DNA of 64,000 nucleotides, taken from contig JADJEZ010000011.1 of assembly GCA_016708825.1 (NCBI GenBank), positions 1 to 64,000 on the forward strand, given 5' to 3'. Of the stretch, positions 44,715-53,931 are shown piece by piece; within the stretch, counting starts at the first letter, position 1, and every line of letters starts with the position of its first letter. The notes beneath the pieces were generated by a model. That model searched no databases, was not told the origin of the DNA, and saw nothing but the letters and a program-made list of their open reading frames with translations. The translations under genes and the position numbers were made by a program. The stretch is from Betaproteobacteria bacterium (GTDB lineage: Bacteria > Pseudomonadota > Gammaproteobacteria > Burkholderiales > Usitatibacteraceae).

Positions 44715-46215
44715 GCGCGCGCGCGCCATCGCCCTCGCGCTCGGCGTAGACCTGCGCGCCCTGGCGGGCGAGGGCGTGCGCGCCCGCACGCCCATCACCG
44801 GCGAGACGCTCGCCGAGCTTCGGGCGCACACCGCGGCCGAGGCCGCCGCCGCCGTGGAGGCCGCGCACCGCGCCTTCCTCGACTGGCGCCCGGTCCCCGC
44901 GCCCCGGCGCGGCGAGGTGGTGCGCGCCTTCGGCGAGCGCCTGCGCGCGCACAAGGACGAACTCGGCGAGATGGTCTCGATCGAGACCGGGAAGGTCCTC
45001 TCCGAGGGGCGCGGCGAGGTGCAGGAGATCATCGACATCTGCGACTTCGCGGTGGGACTGTCGCGGCAGCTCCACGGCCTGACCATCGCCACCGAGCGCC
45101 CGGGCCACCGCATGATGGAAACCTGGCACCCGCTCGGCGTGTGCGGGGTGATCACCGCGTTCAACTTTCCCGCGGCGGTGTGGGGGTGGAATGCGGCGCT
45201 CGCTTTCGTCTGCGGCGATGCCGTGGTGTGGAAGCCCTCGGAGAAGGCCACGCTCACCGCGCTCGCCTGCCACGCGCTGTGGAAACGCACGCTCGCGGCC
45301 TTCCCCGATCTCCCGCAGGGGATCGGCGAAATCGTGATCGGTGATGCCGCCGCGGCCGCGGCCCTGGTCGACGGCCCCCGGGTGCCGCTCGTGAGTGCGA
45401 CCGGCAGCACGCGCATGGGCGCGGCGGTGGCCCCGCGCGTGGCGGCGCGCTTCGGGCGCGCGATCCTGGAGCTGGGCGGCAACAATGCCGCGATCGTGGC
45501 CCCGAGCGCGGACCTGGACCTCGCCGTGCGCGCGATCGCGTTCTCCGCGGTCGGCACCGCCGGGCAGCGCTGCACGTCGCTGCGGCGCCTGATCGTCCAC
45601 GAGTCGATCCGCGACGACCTCGTCGCCCGGCTGAAACGCGCCTACGCGAGCCTCACGATCGGCAACCCGCTCGATGCGGGCGTGCTGGTCGGTCCGCTCA
45701 TCGACCGCGCCGCCTTCGACGCGATGCAAGCCGCGCTCGCGGCGGCGAGGGCCGAGGGCGCGGTCGTCTCCGGCGGCGCGCGGCGGGAAATGCCCGGCGC
45801 TCCCGACGCCTGGTACGCGGAACCCGCGATCTGCGAGGCGGCCGTGCAGGGCGACGTGGCGAGGCGGGAGACCTTCGCGCCCATCCTGCACGTGGTGCCG
45901 TGGCGCGATCTGGGCGAGGCCATCGCCATCCAGAACGACGTGCCGCAGGGGCTCGCATCGAGCATCTTCACGCGGGACCTCGGAGAGGCGGAACTCTTCC
46001 TGTCCGCGGTGGGCAGTGACTGCGGCATCGCCAACGTGAACATCGGCCCGAGCGGCGCGGAGATCGGCGGCGCCTTCGGCGGCGAGAAGCAGACCGGCGG
46101 CGGGCGCGAATCCGGGAGCGACGCGTGGAAGGCCTACATGCGCCGGGCCACCAACACCGTGAACTACTCGCGGGACCTGCCGCTCGCCCAGGGCGTCACG
46201 TTCGACATCGGGTAG
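44683..46215 (+). CDS. Aldehyde dehydrogenase, ALDH7A1/antiquitin type (2-aminoadipate semialdehyde dehydrogenase)
   Basis: This 510-residue protein has ITAFNFPAAVWGWNAALAF, ELGGNNAAIV (catalytic-region Glu) and GQRCTSLRR (catalytic Cys). Near the C-terminus it has the antiquitin-specific GIANVNIGPSGAEIGGAFGGEKQTGGGRESGSDAWK region. ALDH7A1-type enzymes oxidise 2-aminoadipate-6-semialdehyde with NAD+. The start lies within the upstream dehydrogenase gene, so the two are coupled. ATG at 44689 is an alternative start. Confidence 0.93.
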   Translation: MTMPKHSALPERARAIALALGVDLRALAGEGVRARTPITGETLAELRAHTAAEAAAAVEAAHRAFLDWRPVPAPRRGEVVRAFGERLRAHKDELGEMVSIETGKVLSEGRGEVQEIIDICDFAVGLSRQLHGLTIATERPGHRMMETWHPLGVCGVITAFNFPAAVWGWNAALAFVCGDAVVWKPSEKATLTALACHALWKRTLAAFPDLPQGIGEIVIGDAAAAAALVDGPRVPLVSATGSTRMGAAVAPRVAARFGRAILELGGNNAAIVAPSADLDLAVRAIAFSAVGTAGQRCTSLRRLIVHESIRDDLVARLKRAYASLTIGNPLDAGVLVGPLIDRAAFDAMQAALAAARAEGAVVSGGARREMPGAPDAWYAEPAICEAAVQGDVARRETFAPILHVVPWRDLGEAIAIQNDVPQGLASSIFTRDLGEAELFLSAVGSDCGIANVNIGPSGAEIGGAFGGEKQTGGGRESGSDAWKAYMRRATNTVNYSRDLPLAQGVTFDIG

Positions 46216-46224
46216 GGCGGGGGC

Positions 46225-46240
46225 GCAGGCCCCGGCCTGC
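46225..46240. terminator. Short GC hairpin between convergent genes
   Basis: GCAGGC pairs with GCCTGC around CCCG, 9 bp after the aldehyde dehydrogenase stop and 6 bp before the end of the convergent isochorismatase-fold gene. There is no T-run, so it is at best a weak bidirectional terminator. Confidence 0.35.
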
Positions 46241-46246
46241 CCGGCT

Positions 46247-46807
46247 TCAGTCGCGCCGGGCCTTCAGGATTTCGAGCACTTCCCGGAAGCGCGCGTTCTC
46301 GCAGCCGCGCAGCCACTCGAAGACGATCATCTCGACCGTCGCCAGCACCGCGCCCGACTGGCGCAGCCGGGCGAGGGCGAACTCGTGGTCGACCGCGTTG
46401 CGCGTGCCGCAGGCGTTCGCGGCCACCCACACGCCGAACCCCGCGCGCAGGAGCCCGTGCGCGGTCTGCAGCAGGCACACGTGCGTCTCGCAGCCGGCGA
46501 TCACGATGTCCGTGGGCGCGGGCCGGCCGTGCACGCGCAGCACCTCGGCGAGCCCGTCCTCGCAGCCGTCGAAATGCATCTTCGCGTGGGTGATCTCGCA
46601 TCGCTTGCGGATGCCGGAGGCATTCGGCCCGAGCCCGTCCGGGTTCTGCTCCGTGCCGATCACGCGGATGCCGAGTGCGCGCGCGCAATCGGCGAGGCGC
46701 TCGGCCTCGGAGACCACCACCGATCCGCCGCGGATCGCCGGCAGCAGCCGCTGCTGGTAGTCCACCAGCACCACCGCACAGCGGCCGGAGTCGATCGTGA
46801 CGTTCAC
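46247..46807 (-). CDS. Isochorismatase-family cysteine hydrolase
   Basis: This 186-residue protein has the Asp-Lys-Cys triad in VVLVDYQQRLLPA, HAKMHFDG and AGCETHVCLLQTA. Members with this length include nicotinamidase-like and YcaC-like hydrolases; the substrate is not inferable. It starts 16 bp after the OPT transporter stop on the same strand and is probably its operon partner. Confidence 0.9.
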   Translation of the reverse strand: MNVTIDSGRCAVVLVDYQQRLLPAIRGGSVVVSEAERLADCARALGIRVIGTEQNPDGLGPNASGIRKRCEITHAKMHFDGCEDGLAEVLRVHGRPAPTDIVIAGCETHVCLLQTAHGLLRAGFGVWVAANACGTRNAVDHEFALARLRQSGAVLATVEMIVFEWLRGCENARFREVLEILKARRD

Positions 46808-46823
46808 GCGGCGCTCCCCGCGC

Positions 46824-48799
46824 TCACAGCATCACGTTCACGATGGCGTTTCCGATCCCCACGAGCGCCGCCCCGGAGATGAGGCCGGCGCAGATGGGCT
46901 CGCAGCCTTCCACCCAGAAGGTGTGCCCTTTCGTGCCGGGCGTGCGGTGGCGGCGCCCCGCGATCCAGAAGATCATCGCGCCCACCCACATGGCGAAGGT
47001 GGCCTCTGGCGGCAGCACGACGCCCAGCCCCACGGAGACCGACGACAGGGGAAAGCGCGATTTCGTCGCCAGGCGCGCGATCTCGATGGCGGCGGCGGAG
47101 ACCGCGGCCACGACCATGGAGACGATGGCCGAATCCGGCAGGCTCGTGAGGCCCTTGGTGATGATGTCGGCCACCCCCTTCCACTGCAGCGCCGCGGGCA
47201 TCGCGAACTGCTCGGAGACGATGGTCGCGGTCGTGCGCACGCCGTTCGCGTCCGCGGGCAGGAAGAGCAGGAAGTAGAGCGGCACGCAGGCGAGCGCGCC
47301 TGCGAAGAGCCCGATCACGTGGCCCATGGCCTGCTGGCGCGGCTTGGCTCCCAGCATGTAGCCGGGCTTGATGTCGGAGAGGAGATTCGCCGCGTTCGAG
47401 GCGATCTCCGCGGTCATGCCGGCGGGTATCAGGTTGCTCGCCGGGTTCGTGCGGTCGATCGCACCCATGGTGAACTGGGTGATCTTGGAGAGCGCCCCCG
47501 TGGGCGTCCAGGACGTGAGGGCCATCGAGTTGGTGCAGATGATCGTGAGCACGAAGATGAGCGGCAGCGACACGAAGGCGAGGAGCCACGGCACGCCGAA
47601 GAACGCGTGCGTGACCCACGCGCCGAGCACGCTGAAGAGCGGGATGCCCGCCGCCGAAATCCAGATCGGGAACTCGATGTGGGAGAGCACGTCGGCTCCG
47701 GCGTCCTTCCTGCCGCGCAGCGACTTGAACACGCTGCGGAAGAGCTCCGGCCGGCCGAAGAGGCTCACGAGCGAGCCCACCACCATCATGGTCACGCCCC
47801 ACCACAGCGACCACTGGTTCACGATCTCGGCGCGCGAGATCGGGATCGGCACGCCCGTGGCCGAGACGCGCTGCACGATGTCGCCCGCCTGGATCATGAG
47901 GGGGGCGAGGATCACGAAGTTCACGAACGCGCCCAGCAGGCAGCTCGTGGCCACCACGATGCCCATGAGCCCGCCCACGCCGAGCATCGCCGCGTCCAGC
48001 GTGAGGCGCAGCCCCAGCTGGCGGATGTCGGTGCCGAGGATCTTCGGGATCCACAGGTTCGCCTGCGCCGCCGCGGCGTAGTAGTAGGCGTCCAGGCGGT
48101 CGTGGAAGACCCACGCTTCCTTGAGACCCGCCCAGAGATCCATGCGCAGGAGCTTCAGCTGCACGAGCTTCATCCAGCCGTCGCTCACGATCATCTGGTA
48201 GAGCCCCGTGAAGAGCGCGGTGTAGCCCAGGAGCCGCGCCTTGTACATCCCGCTGCGGCGGCTCCTGTGTAGAGGGCATCGAGCACGACGCCGCAGGCGC
48301 GGCCTTCGGGGAAGGGCAGCTGCTCCTCGTTGATGAAGCGGCGCTTCATGGGGAAGGCGAGCAGCACCCCGATCATGGAGACCACCACCATCCACACCAC
48401 CATCTGCCACCACGGGATGATCCGGCCCGTGACCAGCATGTAGGCCGCGAGGCTCGAGGTGAGGGGGGCGACCACGTAGCCTGCGGCCGTGGCGATGGAC
48501 TGCGTGCAGTTGTTCTCGAGGATCGTGAAGTCGGTGGCGAGCCCCGCGCCGTGCATGGCGCGAAAGAGCGCGAAGGCGAGGATCACCGAGGTGAGGCCGA
48601 CGCCGATGGTGATGCCGGTCTTGCCGGAGATGTAGAGCCCGGTCGCCGCGAGCACGCCGCCCAGCAGGAACCCGGTCGCGGCCGAGCGGATCGTGAGCTG
48701 CGGCATGTCGCCGCGGAACACGTTCGCGAGCCACCACTGGTCCTTCTGCGCCCGCGTCCAGGTGCGGACCTGTCCTTCGTCGAGTTGCAGCAGCGCCAT
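46824..48799 (-). CDS. OPT-family oligopeptide/metal-chelate transporter, with one frameshift
   Basis: The protein is about 658 residues with ~15 transmembrane helices after bridging a one-base loss near 48262, where VLDALYTGAAAAG must join MYKARLLGYT. N-terminal PQLTIRSAATGFLLGGVLAATGLYISGKTG and the SDIKPGYMLGAKPRQQAMGHVIG region match the OPT superfamily, which imports oligopeptides or iron-siderophore/nicotianamine-type chelates by proton symport. The two halves are otherwise intact, so a sequence error is likely. Confidence 0.87.
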
Positions 48800-48864
48800 G
48801 TATCGTCGGGTCCGGGGCGGGTGGAAGCCGGCCCCGCCCGGGGCCCGCTGCCGGCGAGAATACC

Positions 48865-49287
48865 CTAGCGCAGGCTAAGCCGGCGCTGGGTCTCGGAAAC
48901 GAACTCCTCCATTTCCGGGTCGAGCGCGCTCCTCGAGGAGACGATGCCGATCGGCTCGCCGTTCTCGACCACGGGAACGTGCCGGAAGCCGTTGTCGTGC
49001 ATGAGCAGCAGCGCTCTGCCGAAGATCTCGTCGGGATCGACGGCGATGGGGTCCCGCGTCATCACCTCCCCGATACGCGTCGTGGCGACGTCCAGGCCCG
49101 CCGCGACCACGCGGAACACGGCGTCGCGTTCGGTGAAGATCCCCACGAGCCGCTTTTTCTCCACCACCATGACCGCGCCGACATTCTTCTCGGCCATGAG
49201 CTTCGCGGCCTTGGCCACGGTGGTCTCCGGCGGCGCCACGAGGCGGCGCTTGCGGTCCATGACGCTCCTTACCCGCTGGCTGTACAT
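48865..49287 (-). CDS. Two-CBS-domain protein
   Basis: This 140-residue protein consists of a tandem CBS pair: VRSVMDRKRRLVAPPETTVAKAAKLMAEKNVGAVMVVE...GIFTERDAVFRVVAAG, then IGEVMTRDPIAVDPDEIFGRALLLMHDNGFRHVPVVENGEPIGIVSSRSA. Stand-alone CBS pairs bind adenosine nucleotides and regulate partner proteins. No catalytic domain is attached and no partner is identifiable nearby. ATG at 49287 follows AGGAGGAG. Confidence 0.92.
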   Translation of the reverse strand: MYSQRVRSVMDRKRRLVAPPETTVAKAAKLMAEKNVGAVMVVEKKRLVGIFTERDAVFRVVAAGLDVATTRIGEVMTRDPIAVDPDEIFGRALLLMHDNGFRHVPVVENGEPIGIVSSRSALDPEMEEFVSETQRRLSLR

Positions 49288-49450
49288 GGCGTGCTCCTCC
49301 TACGCGTCGAGGCTAGGGGGGCGGTGCGCGAAGGGTTGACGAGGATCAACTACCGGGGAACTTGCGCCGTTCGACGCGGCAGATCGCGTGCGCCCATGTG
49401 CTGCTCGAGCGGCGCAAACTCGCCGCGGCGTGCCCGGGTCGTCGAAGACC

Positions 49451-49753
49451 TCATGAAGACGTGCGATGCTCCGGAGACGCAGGCAGCCCGGACTTGCGCG
49501 CGCGGTAGGAGAAGCCGCAGATCGTTGCGCCTGCCAGCGCGCCGACCACCATGCCGCCCAGCCCTGCGGGCTGGCTGAGGACAGGGTGAGCGTGCAGCCG
49601 AGGACCAGGCATTCGCTCCCCGAAAGTCCCAGCGCATTTCCGTGGAACAGGGAGATCACGAAGATCGTCAGCCAACCCAGCGCCAATCCTGCGAGCGCAC
49701 CCCAGAAGACGTGTTTGCCGGAGCCGGGGATGAAACGGAATGGATCCGGACAT
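49451..49753 (-). pseudogene. Small two-helix membrane protein, reading frame broken
   Basis: Protein-like sequence runs through two frames. A start in one frame (MSGSIPFHP) gives way near 49735 to SGKHVFWGALAGLALGWLTIFVISLFHGNALGLSGSE. Near 49590 it returns to the first frame as VLSQPAGLGGMVVGALAGATICGFSYRARKSG. Bridging both shifts gives ~100 residues with two transmembrane segments. No family is recognised. The surrounding gaps (49288-49450 and 49754-50001) show no other gene. Confidence 0.5.
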
Positions 49754-50001
49754 GATGCACCTCCACGCCAGGGCGGGTATCCGCCATGTTGGGGCCGGTG
49801 GTGTCCGGCTCGGCGCTCGACCTGCCGCCCTGCCCCGGGGCGCGCCTGAAGCGCCCCTCACTCTGAATGCTCACCTTCGCCCCGGTGCCTGTCCTGCTCC
49901 AGGTCAACCTGCAGCGAAATAGGCGGGCCCGGGGCCGTCGGCTGGCGCGACTTCCCGCCCGGAAGCATCGGGCGCCGCCTGCACCGCCGCCCGGTCCGCG
50001 C

Positions 50002-51094
50002 TCAGCGCCGCCGGTAGGCGATGCGGTAGATCGCGTTCGCGTGGTCGTCGGAGACGAGCAGCGCACCGTCGGGCATCACCTGGACGTCCACCGGCCGGCC
50101 CCAGGCCGTGTCGTTCCCGGCATCGAGGAAACCCTCGGCGAAGACCGCGTGCTCGACCACCTTGCCGCCCTCCACCTTCGCGCGCATCACGCGGTAGCCG
50201 CTCTTCTTCGAGCGGTTCCACGAGCCGTGCTCGGCGATGAAGCTCTGGCTGCGATACTCGGGCGGGAACATCGCGCCCGTGTAGAAGCGCATGCCCAGCG
50301 AAGCCACGTGGGCGCCGAAGCGCTGCGCGGGCGGCGTGAACTCCGCGCAGCGGCGTGCGCGCCCGAAGTCGGGGTCGGCCGCGTCGCCGCCGTGGCAGAA
50401 CGGGAAGCCGAAGTGCATGCCGGGCCGGGGCGCGTGGTTCAGCTCGTCCGGCGGCACGTCGTCGCCCATCATGTCGCGGCCGTTGTCGGTGAACCACAGT
50501 TCCTTCGTCTGCGGGTGCCAGTCGAAGCCGACGGTATTGCGCACGCCCCGCGCCACGACCTCCATGGCCGAGCCGTCGGGCTTCAGGCGCGTGATAGAGG
50601 CGTAGGGGTCCTCGCGCTCGCACACGTTGCACGGCGCGCCCACGGGCACGTAGAGCCAGCCGTCGGGCCCGAAGCGGATGAATTTCCACCCGTGGTGGCG
50701 GTCCGTGGGGTACTGGTCGTAGACCAGTACGGGCGGCGGGGCCTTCGGCAGGCTCGCCTCGATCGCGTCGTAGCGCCAGACGCGGTTCACCTCGGCCACG
50801 AAGAGCGCGCCGCCCTGCACCGCCACGCCGTTGGGCATGTTCAGGCCCGTGGCGATGGTCACGGTTTCCAGCGCCTTTACGCCGTCGTGGCGTATGGCGT
50901 AGACATTTCCCGCGGTGCGCGTGGAGACGAAGAGCCAGCCCTTCTCGCCGAGCGCCATGGAGCGTGCGTTCTTCACGTCGGCAGCGAAGACGGTGATCTC
51001 GAACCCGGGCGGCAGCTTGACGCGCTCGAGCGGCAGGGGAGGCGAGCGCCGGGGCGGCGGCCAGGGCGAGCGCGAGGAAGAGGCGTGCGGTCAT
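50002..51094 (-). CDS. Soluble glucose/sorbosone dehydrogenase-like beta-propeller protein, with one frameshift
   Basis: The protein is about 364 residues after bridging a missing C near 51045. The signal peptide MTARLFLALALAAAPALAS then joins PLPLERVKLPPGFEITVFAADVKNARSMALG. The propeller has NMPNGVAVQGGALFVAE, DRHHGWKFIRFGPDGWLYVPVGAPCNVC and DWHPQTKELWFTDNGRD, a pattern shared with PQQ-dependent sugar dehydrogenases. Cofactor binding is not proven by the motifs. It is periplasmic, 51 bp downstream of the ABC transporter genes. Confidence 0.85.
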
Positions 51095-51145
51095 CGGGAT
51101 TGCTCCGGGAGTGTGGGGTTCGGTCGGCCGCGGCTTTCCGCGATC

Positions 51146-52222
51146 CTACGCGCTCACGAAGCGCAGTTCGGCGGCGGGCACGGAAAGTGCGACCGCCGTG
51201 CCCGGGGCGATGGGTGCGCGGCCGCGGGCGTGGGGTATGTCCGCGGTCACCACGGCCGCGCCCACGCGGATCTCGTAGCGCAGGAACTCGCCCAGGAATT
51301 CCGCGCCTTCCACGGCGCCGTCGAGCGCGAGCCCGGGGGGCGCGGCGTCGCCCTCCACGAAATGCACGGCGTGGGGGCGGAAGGCGAGGTCGAAGTCCCC
51401 GGAAGGGGGTTCGACGATGCCAGCCGGCAGCGTCACCTCGCCCAGTTTCGGCGACGAGAAGCGCAGCGCGCCGCCTTCCCGGCGGAAGGCGCCCGCGAAG
51501 AGGTTCACGGAACCCACGAACTGGGCGACGAAGCGATTCACCGGGAAGTCGAAGAGATCCATCGGCGTGCCCACCTGCTGGATCACGCCCTCGTCCATCA
51601 CCGCGATGCGGTGGCAGGTGGTGAGCGCCTCCTCCTGGTCGTGGGTGACGAAGATCGTGGTGATGCCCAGGCGCCGCTGCAGCTTCACCAGCTCCTGGCG
51701 CGTCTGCACGCGCAGCTTCGCATCGAGGTTGGAGAGCGGCTCGTCCAGGAGCAGCACCTGCGGCTCGATGGCGAGCGTGCGCGCGATGGCCACGCGCTGC
51801 TGCTGGCCGCCGGAGAGCTGGCCCGGGCGGCGCTTGCCGAGGGCGGAAAGCCCCACCAACTCGAGCGCCGCGGCCACCTTCTCGCGGATCTCGTCGCGCG
51901 GGAACTTGCGCTCCTCGAGCCCGAAGGCCACGTTCTGCTGCACCGTCATGTGCGGCCACAGGGCGTAGTTCTGGAACACCATGCCGACGTTGCGCTTCCA
52001 CGGGGGGGTGCCGGTGACGTCGCGGCCGTCGATGAGCACCTCGCCGTGCTGGTGCTGGTTGAAGCCCGCGATGAGGCGAAGGAGCGTGCTCTTGCCCGAG
52101 CCCGAGGGGCCGAGGAGCGCGAAGAACTCGCCGGGTTCCACCGAGACGGTGATGTCCTTGAGCACCTGCGTGGCGCCGAAGGAGAGCGCGATGTTGCGGA
52201 TGTCTACGCCGACCGGCTTCAT
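51146..52222 (-). CDS. ABC transporter ATP-binding protein, ferric iron type (FbpC/PotA-like)
   Basis: This 358-residue protein has Walker A LLGPSGSGKSTLLRLIAG, Q-loop FQNYALWPHM, signature LSGGQQQRVAIARTLA, Walker B VLLLDEPLSNLD and switch FVTHDQEEAL. A C-terminal TOBE-type domain (AFRPHAVHFVEGD) is typical of FbpC/AfuC and related importers. The start overlaps the permease stop by four bases. It energises uptake for the two upstream genes. Confidence 0.94.
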   Translation of the reverse strand: MKPVGVDIRNIALSFGATQVLKDITVSVEPGEFFALLGPSGSGKSTLLRLIAGFNQHQHGEVLIDGRDVTGTPPWKRNVGMVFQNYALWPHMTVQQNVAFGLEERKFPRDEIREKVAAALELVGLSALGKRRPGQLSGGQQQRVAIARTLAIEPQVLLLDEPLSNLDAKLRVQTRQELVKLQRRLGITTIFVTHDQEEALTTCHRIAVMDEGVIQQVGTPMDLFDFPVNRFVAQFVGSVNLFAGAFRREGGALRFSSPKLGEVTLPAGIVEPPSGDFDLAFRPHAVHFVEGDAAPPGLALDGAVEGAEFLGEFLRYEIRVGAAVVTADIPHARGRAPIAPGTAVALSVPAAELRFVSA

Positions 52223-53901
52223 GCGTGGCCTCCGGAGGACTGGTGTGGCGAGCTGGCCGCCACGAGACGGTGGGAAAGGTAGGTGCCAAGCGCCACGAGC
52301 GAGACGGCGATGACGCCCAGGGCCGCGCCGGGACCGCGCCCGAGCACCGACTGGAAGTAGAGGTAGATGCCGTAGGACATGGGCGCCAGGCTCTCGCGGC
52401 TGGTGAGCAGGATCGTCTCCGAGATCTCCGCCGCGGCGGTGATGAAGCTGGTCACGAACCCGGCGAGGATGCCACCCATCATGAGCGGGACGACCACGCG
52501 CCGGATGGTGCTCCAGCGCCCGGCGCCCACGTTCTGCGCCGCCTCCTCGAGGGCCGGGTGCACCTGGGTGAGCGCCGCCATGCACGAGCGCAGCGCGTAG
52601 GGCAGGCGCCGCACCGAGTACGCCAGCACGAAGATCACCCAGCTCGCCGTGAGCGCGCCCCCGCCGAAGGGCAGGTCCACGCCCTTGAAGGTGCGCAGGT
52701 ACCCGATGCCGAGCACGAGGCCGGGCATCGCGAGCGCCACCGTCACGAGGTGGTCGAGGAGCTGGCGGCCGGGCAGCGCCGTGCGCAGCACGATGTAGGC
52801 GATGGCGGTGCCGATGGCCACGTCGATCAGGGCCGCGAGGCCGCAGTAGAGGAAGGTGTTCCAGATCATCTGCTTCGCGTCGGTGAACACCGTCGCGTAG
52901 TGCGCGAGCGTGAACTGCTCCGGCAGCACCGTGAAGCTCCACACCTTGGAGAGCGACATGAGCAGGATGCCGATGTGCGGGGAGAGCACGAGGAAGAGCA
53001 TTCCCGCGATCCAGCCGTAGGCGAGCACCGATTGCCACGGCGTGAGACGGCGCTTCGGGGCCTGCACGCCGCCGCGGGAGACGAGCGCGTAGTCGCGCCG
53101 CTTCACGAACCACCACGAGCCGCCCATGGCGCCTACGGAGAAGGCGACCAGGATCACGCAGATCACGTAGCCGATGGGGTCCTCCATGCCGATGGAGGTG
53201 ACGCGCAGGTAGGCCTGCGGGGCGAGCATGTTGGTGACGTTCAGCACGAGCGGCGTGCCCAGGTCGTCGAAGACCTTGATGAAGACGAGCGAAGCTCCGG
53301 CGATGTAGCCCGGCATCGCGAGCGGGAAGACCACCTTGCGGAAGAGCCGCCACCCGGAGGCGCCCAGGTTCTGCGCCGCCTCCTCCATCGACGAATCGAT
53401 GTTCGCGAGCGAGGCGGAGAGGTTCAGCAGGATGAACGGGAAGTAGTGCAGCGTCTCCACGAAGATCACGCCGTTCAAGCCCTCCATGAGGGGGATCGTG
53501 ACGCCGAACGCGTCCTTGAGGAGCAGGTTCACCGAGCCCGAGCGCCCGAACAGGAGCTGCATCGCCGCCGCGCCCACGAAGGCCGGCATCACCAGCGGCA
53601 GCACGCCCAGCGTCTGGATCAGGATCGCGCCGCGAAACTGGAAGCGCACCGTGAGGTAGGCGAGCGGCACGGCGATGAGTGTTGCGAGCCCCACGGTCGT
53701 CGCGGCCACGAAGAGGCTGTTGGCGAAGGATTCCCGCATGAGGGAGATCCCCGCGAACGCCGCGAAATGCGCGAGCGTGAAGCCGCCCTGGCCGTCGGAG
53801 AAGGCGGTGTACACCACCGTCACCACGGGGATGACGAGGAAGGCGGTGAGGAAGGCGACGATCGCGAGTGCGACCGCCGCTATCGAGGGGCTGGTTCGCA
53901 C
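52219..53901 (-). CDS. ABC transporter permease, fused double-domain ferric iron type (FbpB-like)
   Basis: This 560-residue protein has 12 transmembrane helices and two copies of the EAA loop: SMEEAAQNLGASGWRLFRKVVFPLAMPG near the middle and ALEEAAQNVGAGRWSTIRRVVVPLMMGG near the end. This fused layout is typical of iron(III) and related FbpB permeases. It lies 30 bp after the binding-protein gene and overlaps the ATPase gene. Confidence 0.94.
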   Translation of the reverse strand: MRTSPSIAAVALAIVAFLTAFLVIPVVTVVYTAFSDGQGGFTLAHFAAFAGISLMRESFANSLFVAATTVGLATLIAVPLAYLTVRFQFRGAILIQTLGVLPLVMPAFVGAAAMQLLFGRSGSVNLLLKDAFGVTIPLMEGLNGVIFVETLHYFPFILLNLSASLANIDSSMEEAAQNLGASGWRLFRKVVFPLAMPGYIAGASLVFIKVFDDLGTPLVLNVTNMLAPQAYLRVTSIGMEDPIGYVICVILVAFSVGAMGGSWWFVKRRDYALVSRGGVQAPKRRLTPWQSVLAYGWIAGMLFLVLSPHIGILLMSLSKVWSFTVLPEQFTLAHYATVFTDAKQMIWNTFLYCGLAALIDVAIGTAIAYIVLRTALPGRQLLDHLVTVALAMPGLVLGIGYLRTFKGVDLPFGGGALTASWVIFVLAYSVRRLPYALRSCMAALTQVHPALEEAAQNVGAGRWSTIRRVVVPLMMGGILAGFVTSFITAAAEISETILLTSRESLAPMSYGIYLYFQSVLGRGPGAALGVIAVSLVALGTYLSHRLVAASSPHQSSGGHA

Positions 53902-53931
53902 CGGGATCCGGCCCTTGCCCCGGCCCGTGCC

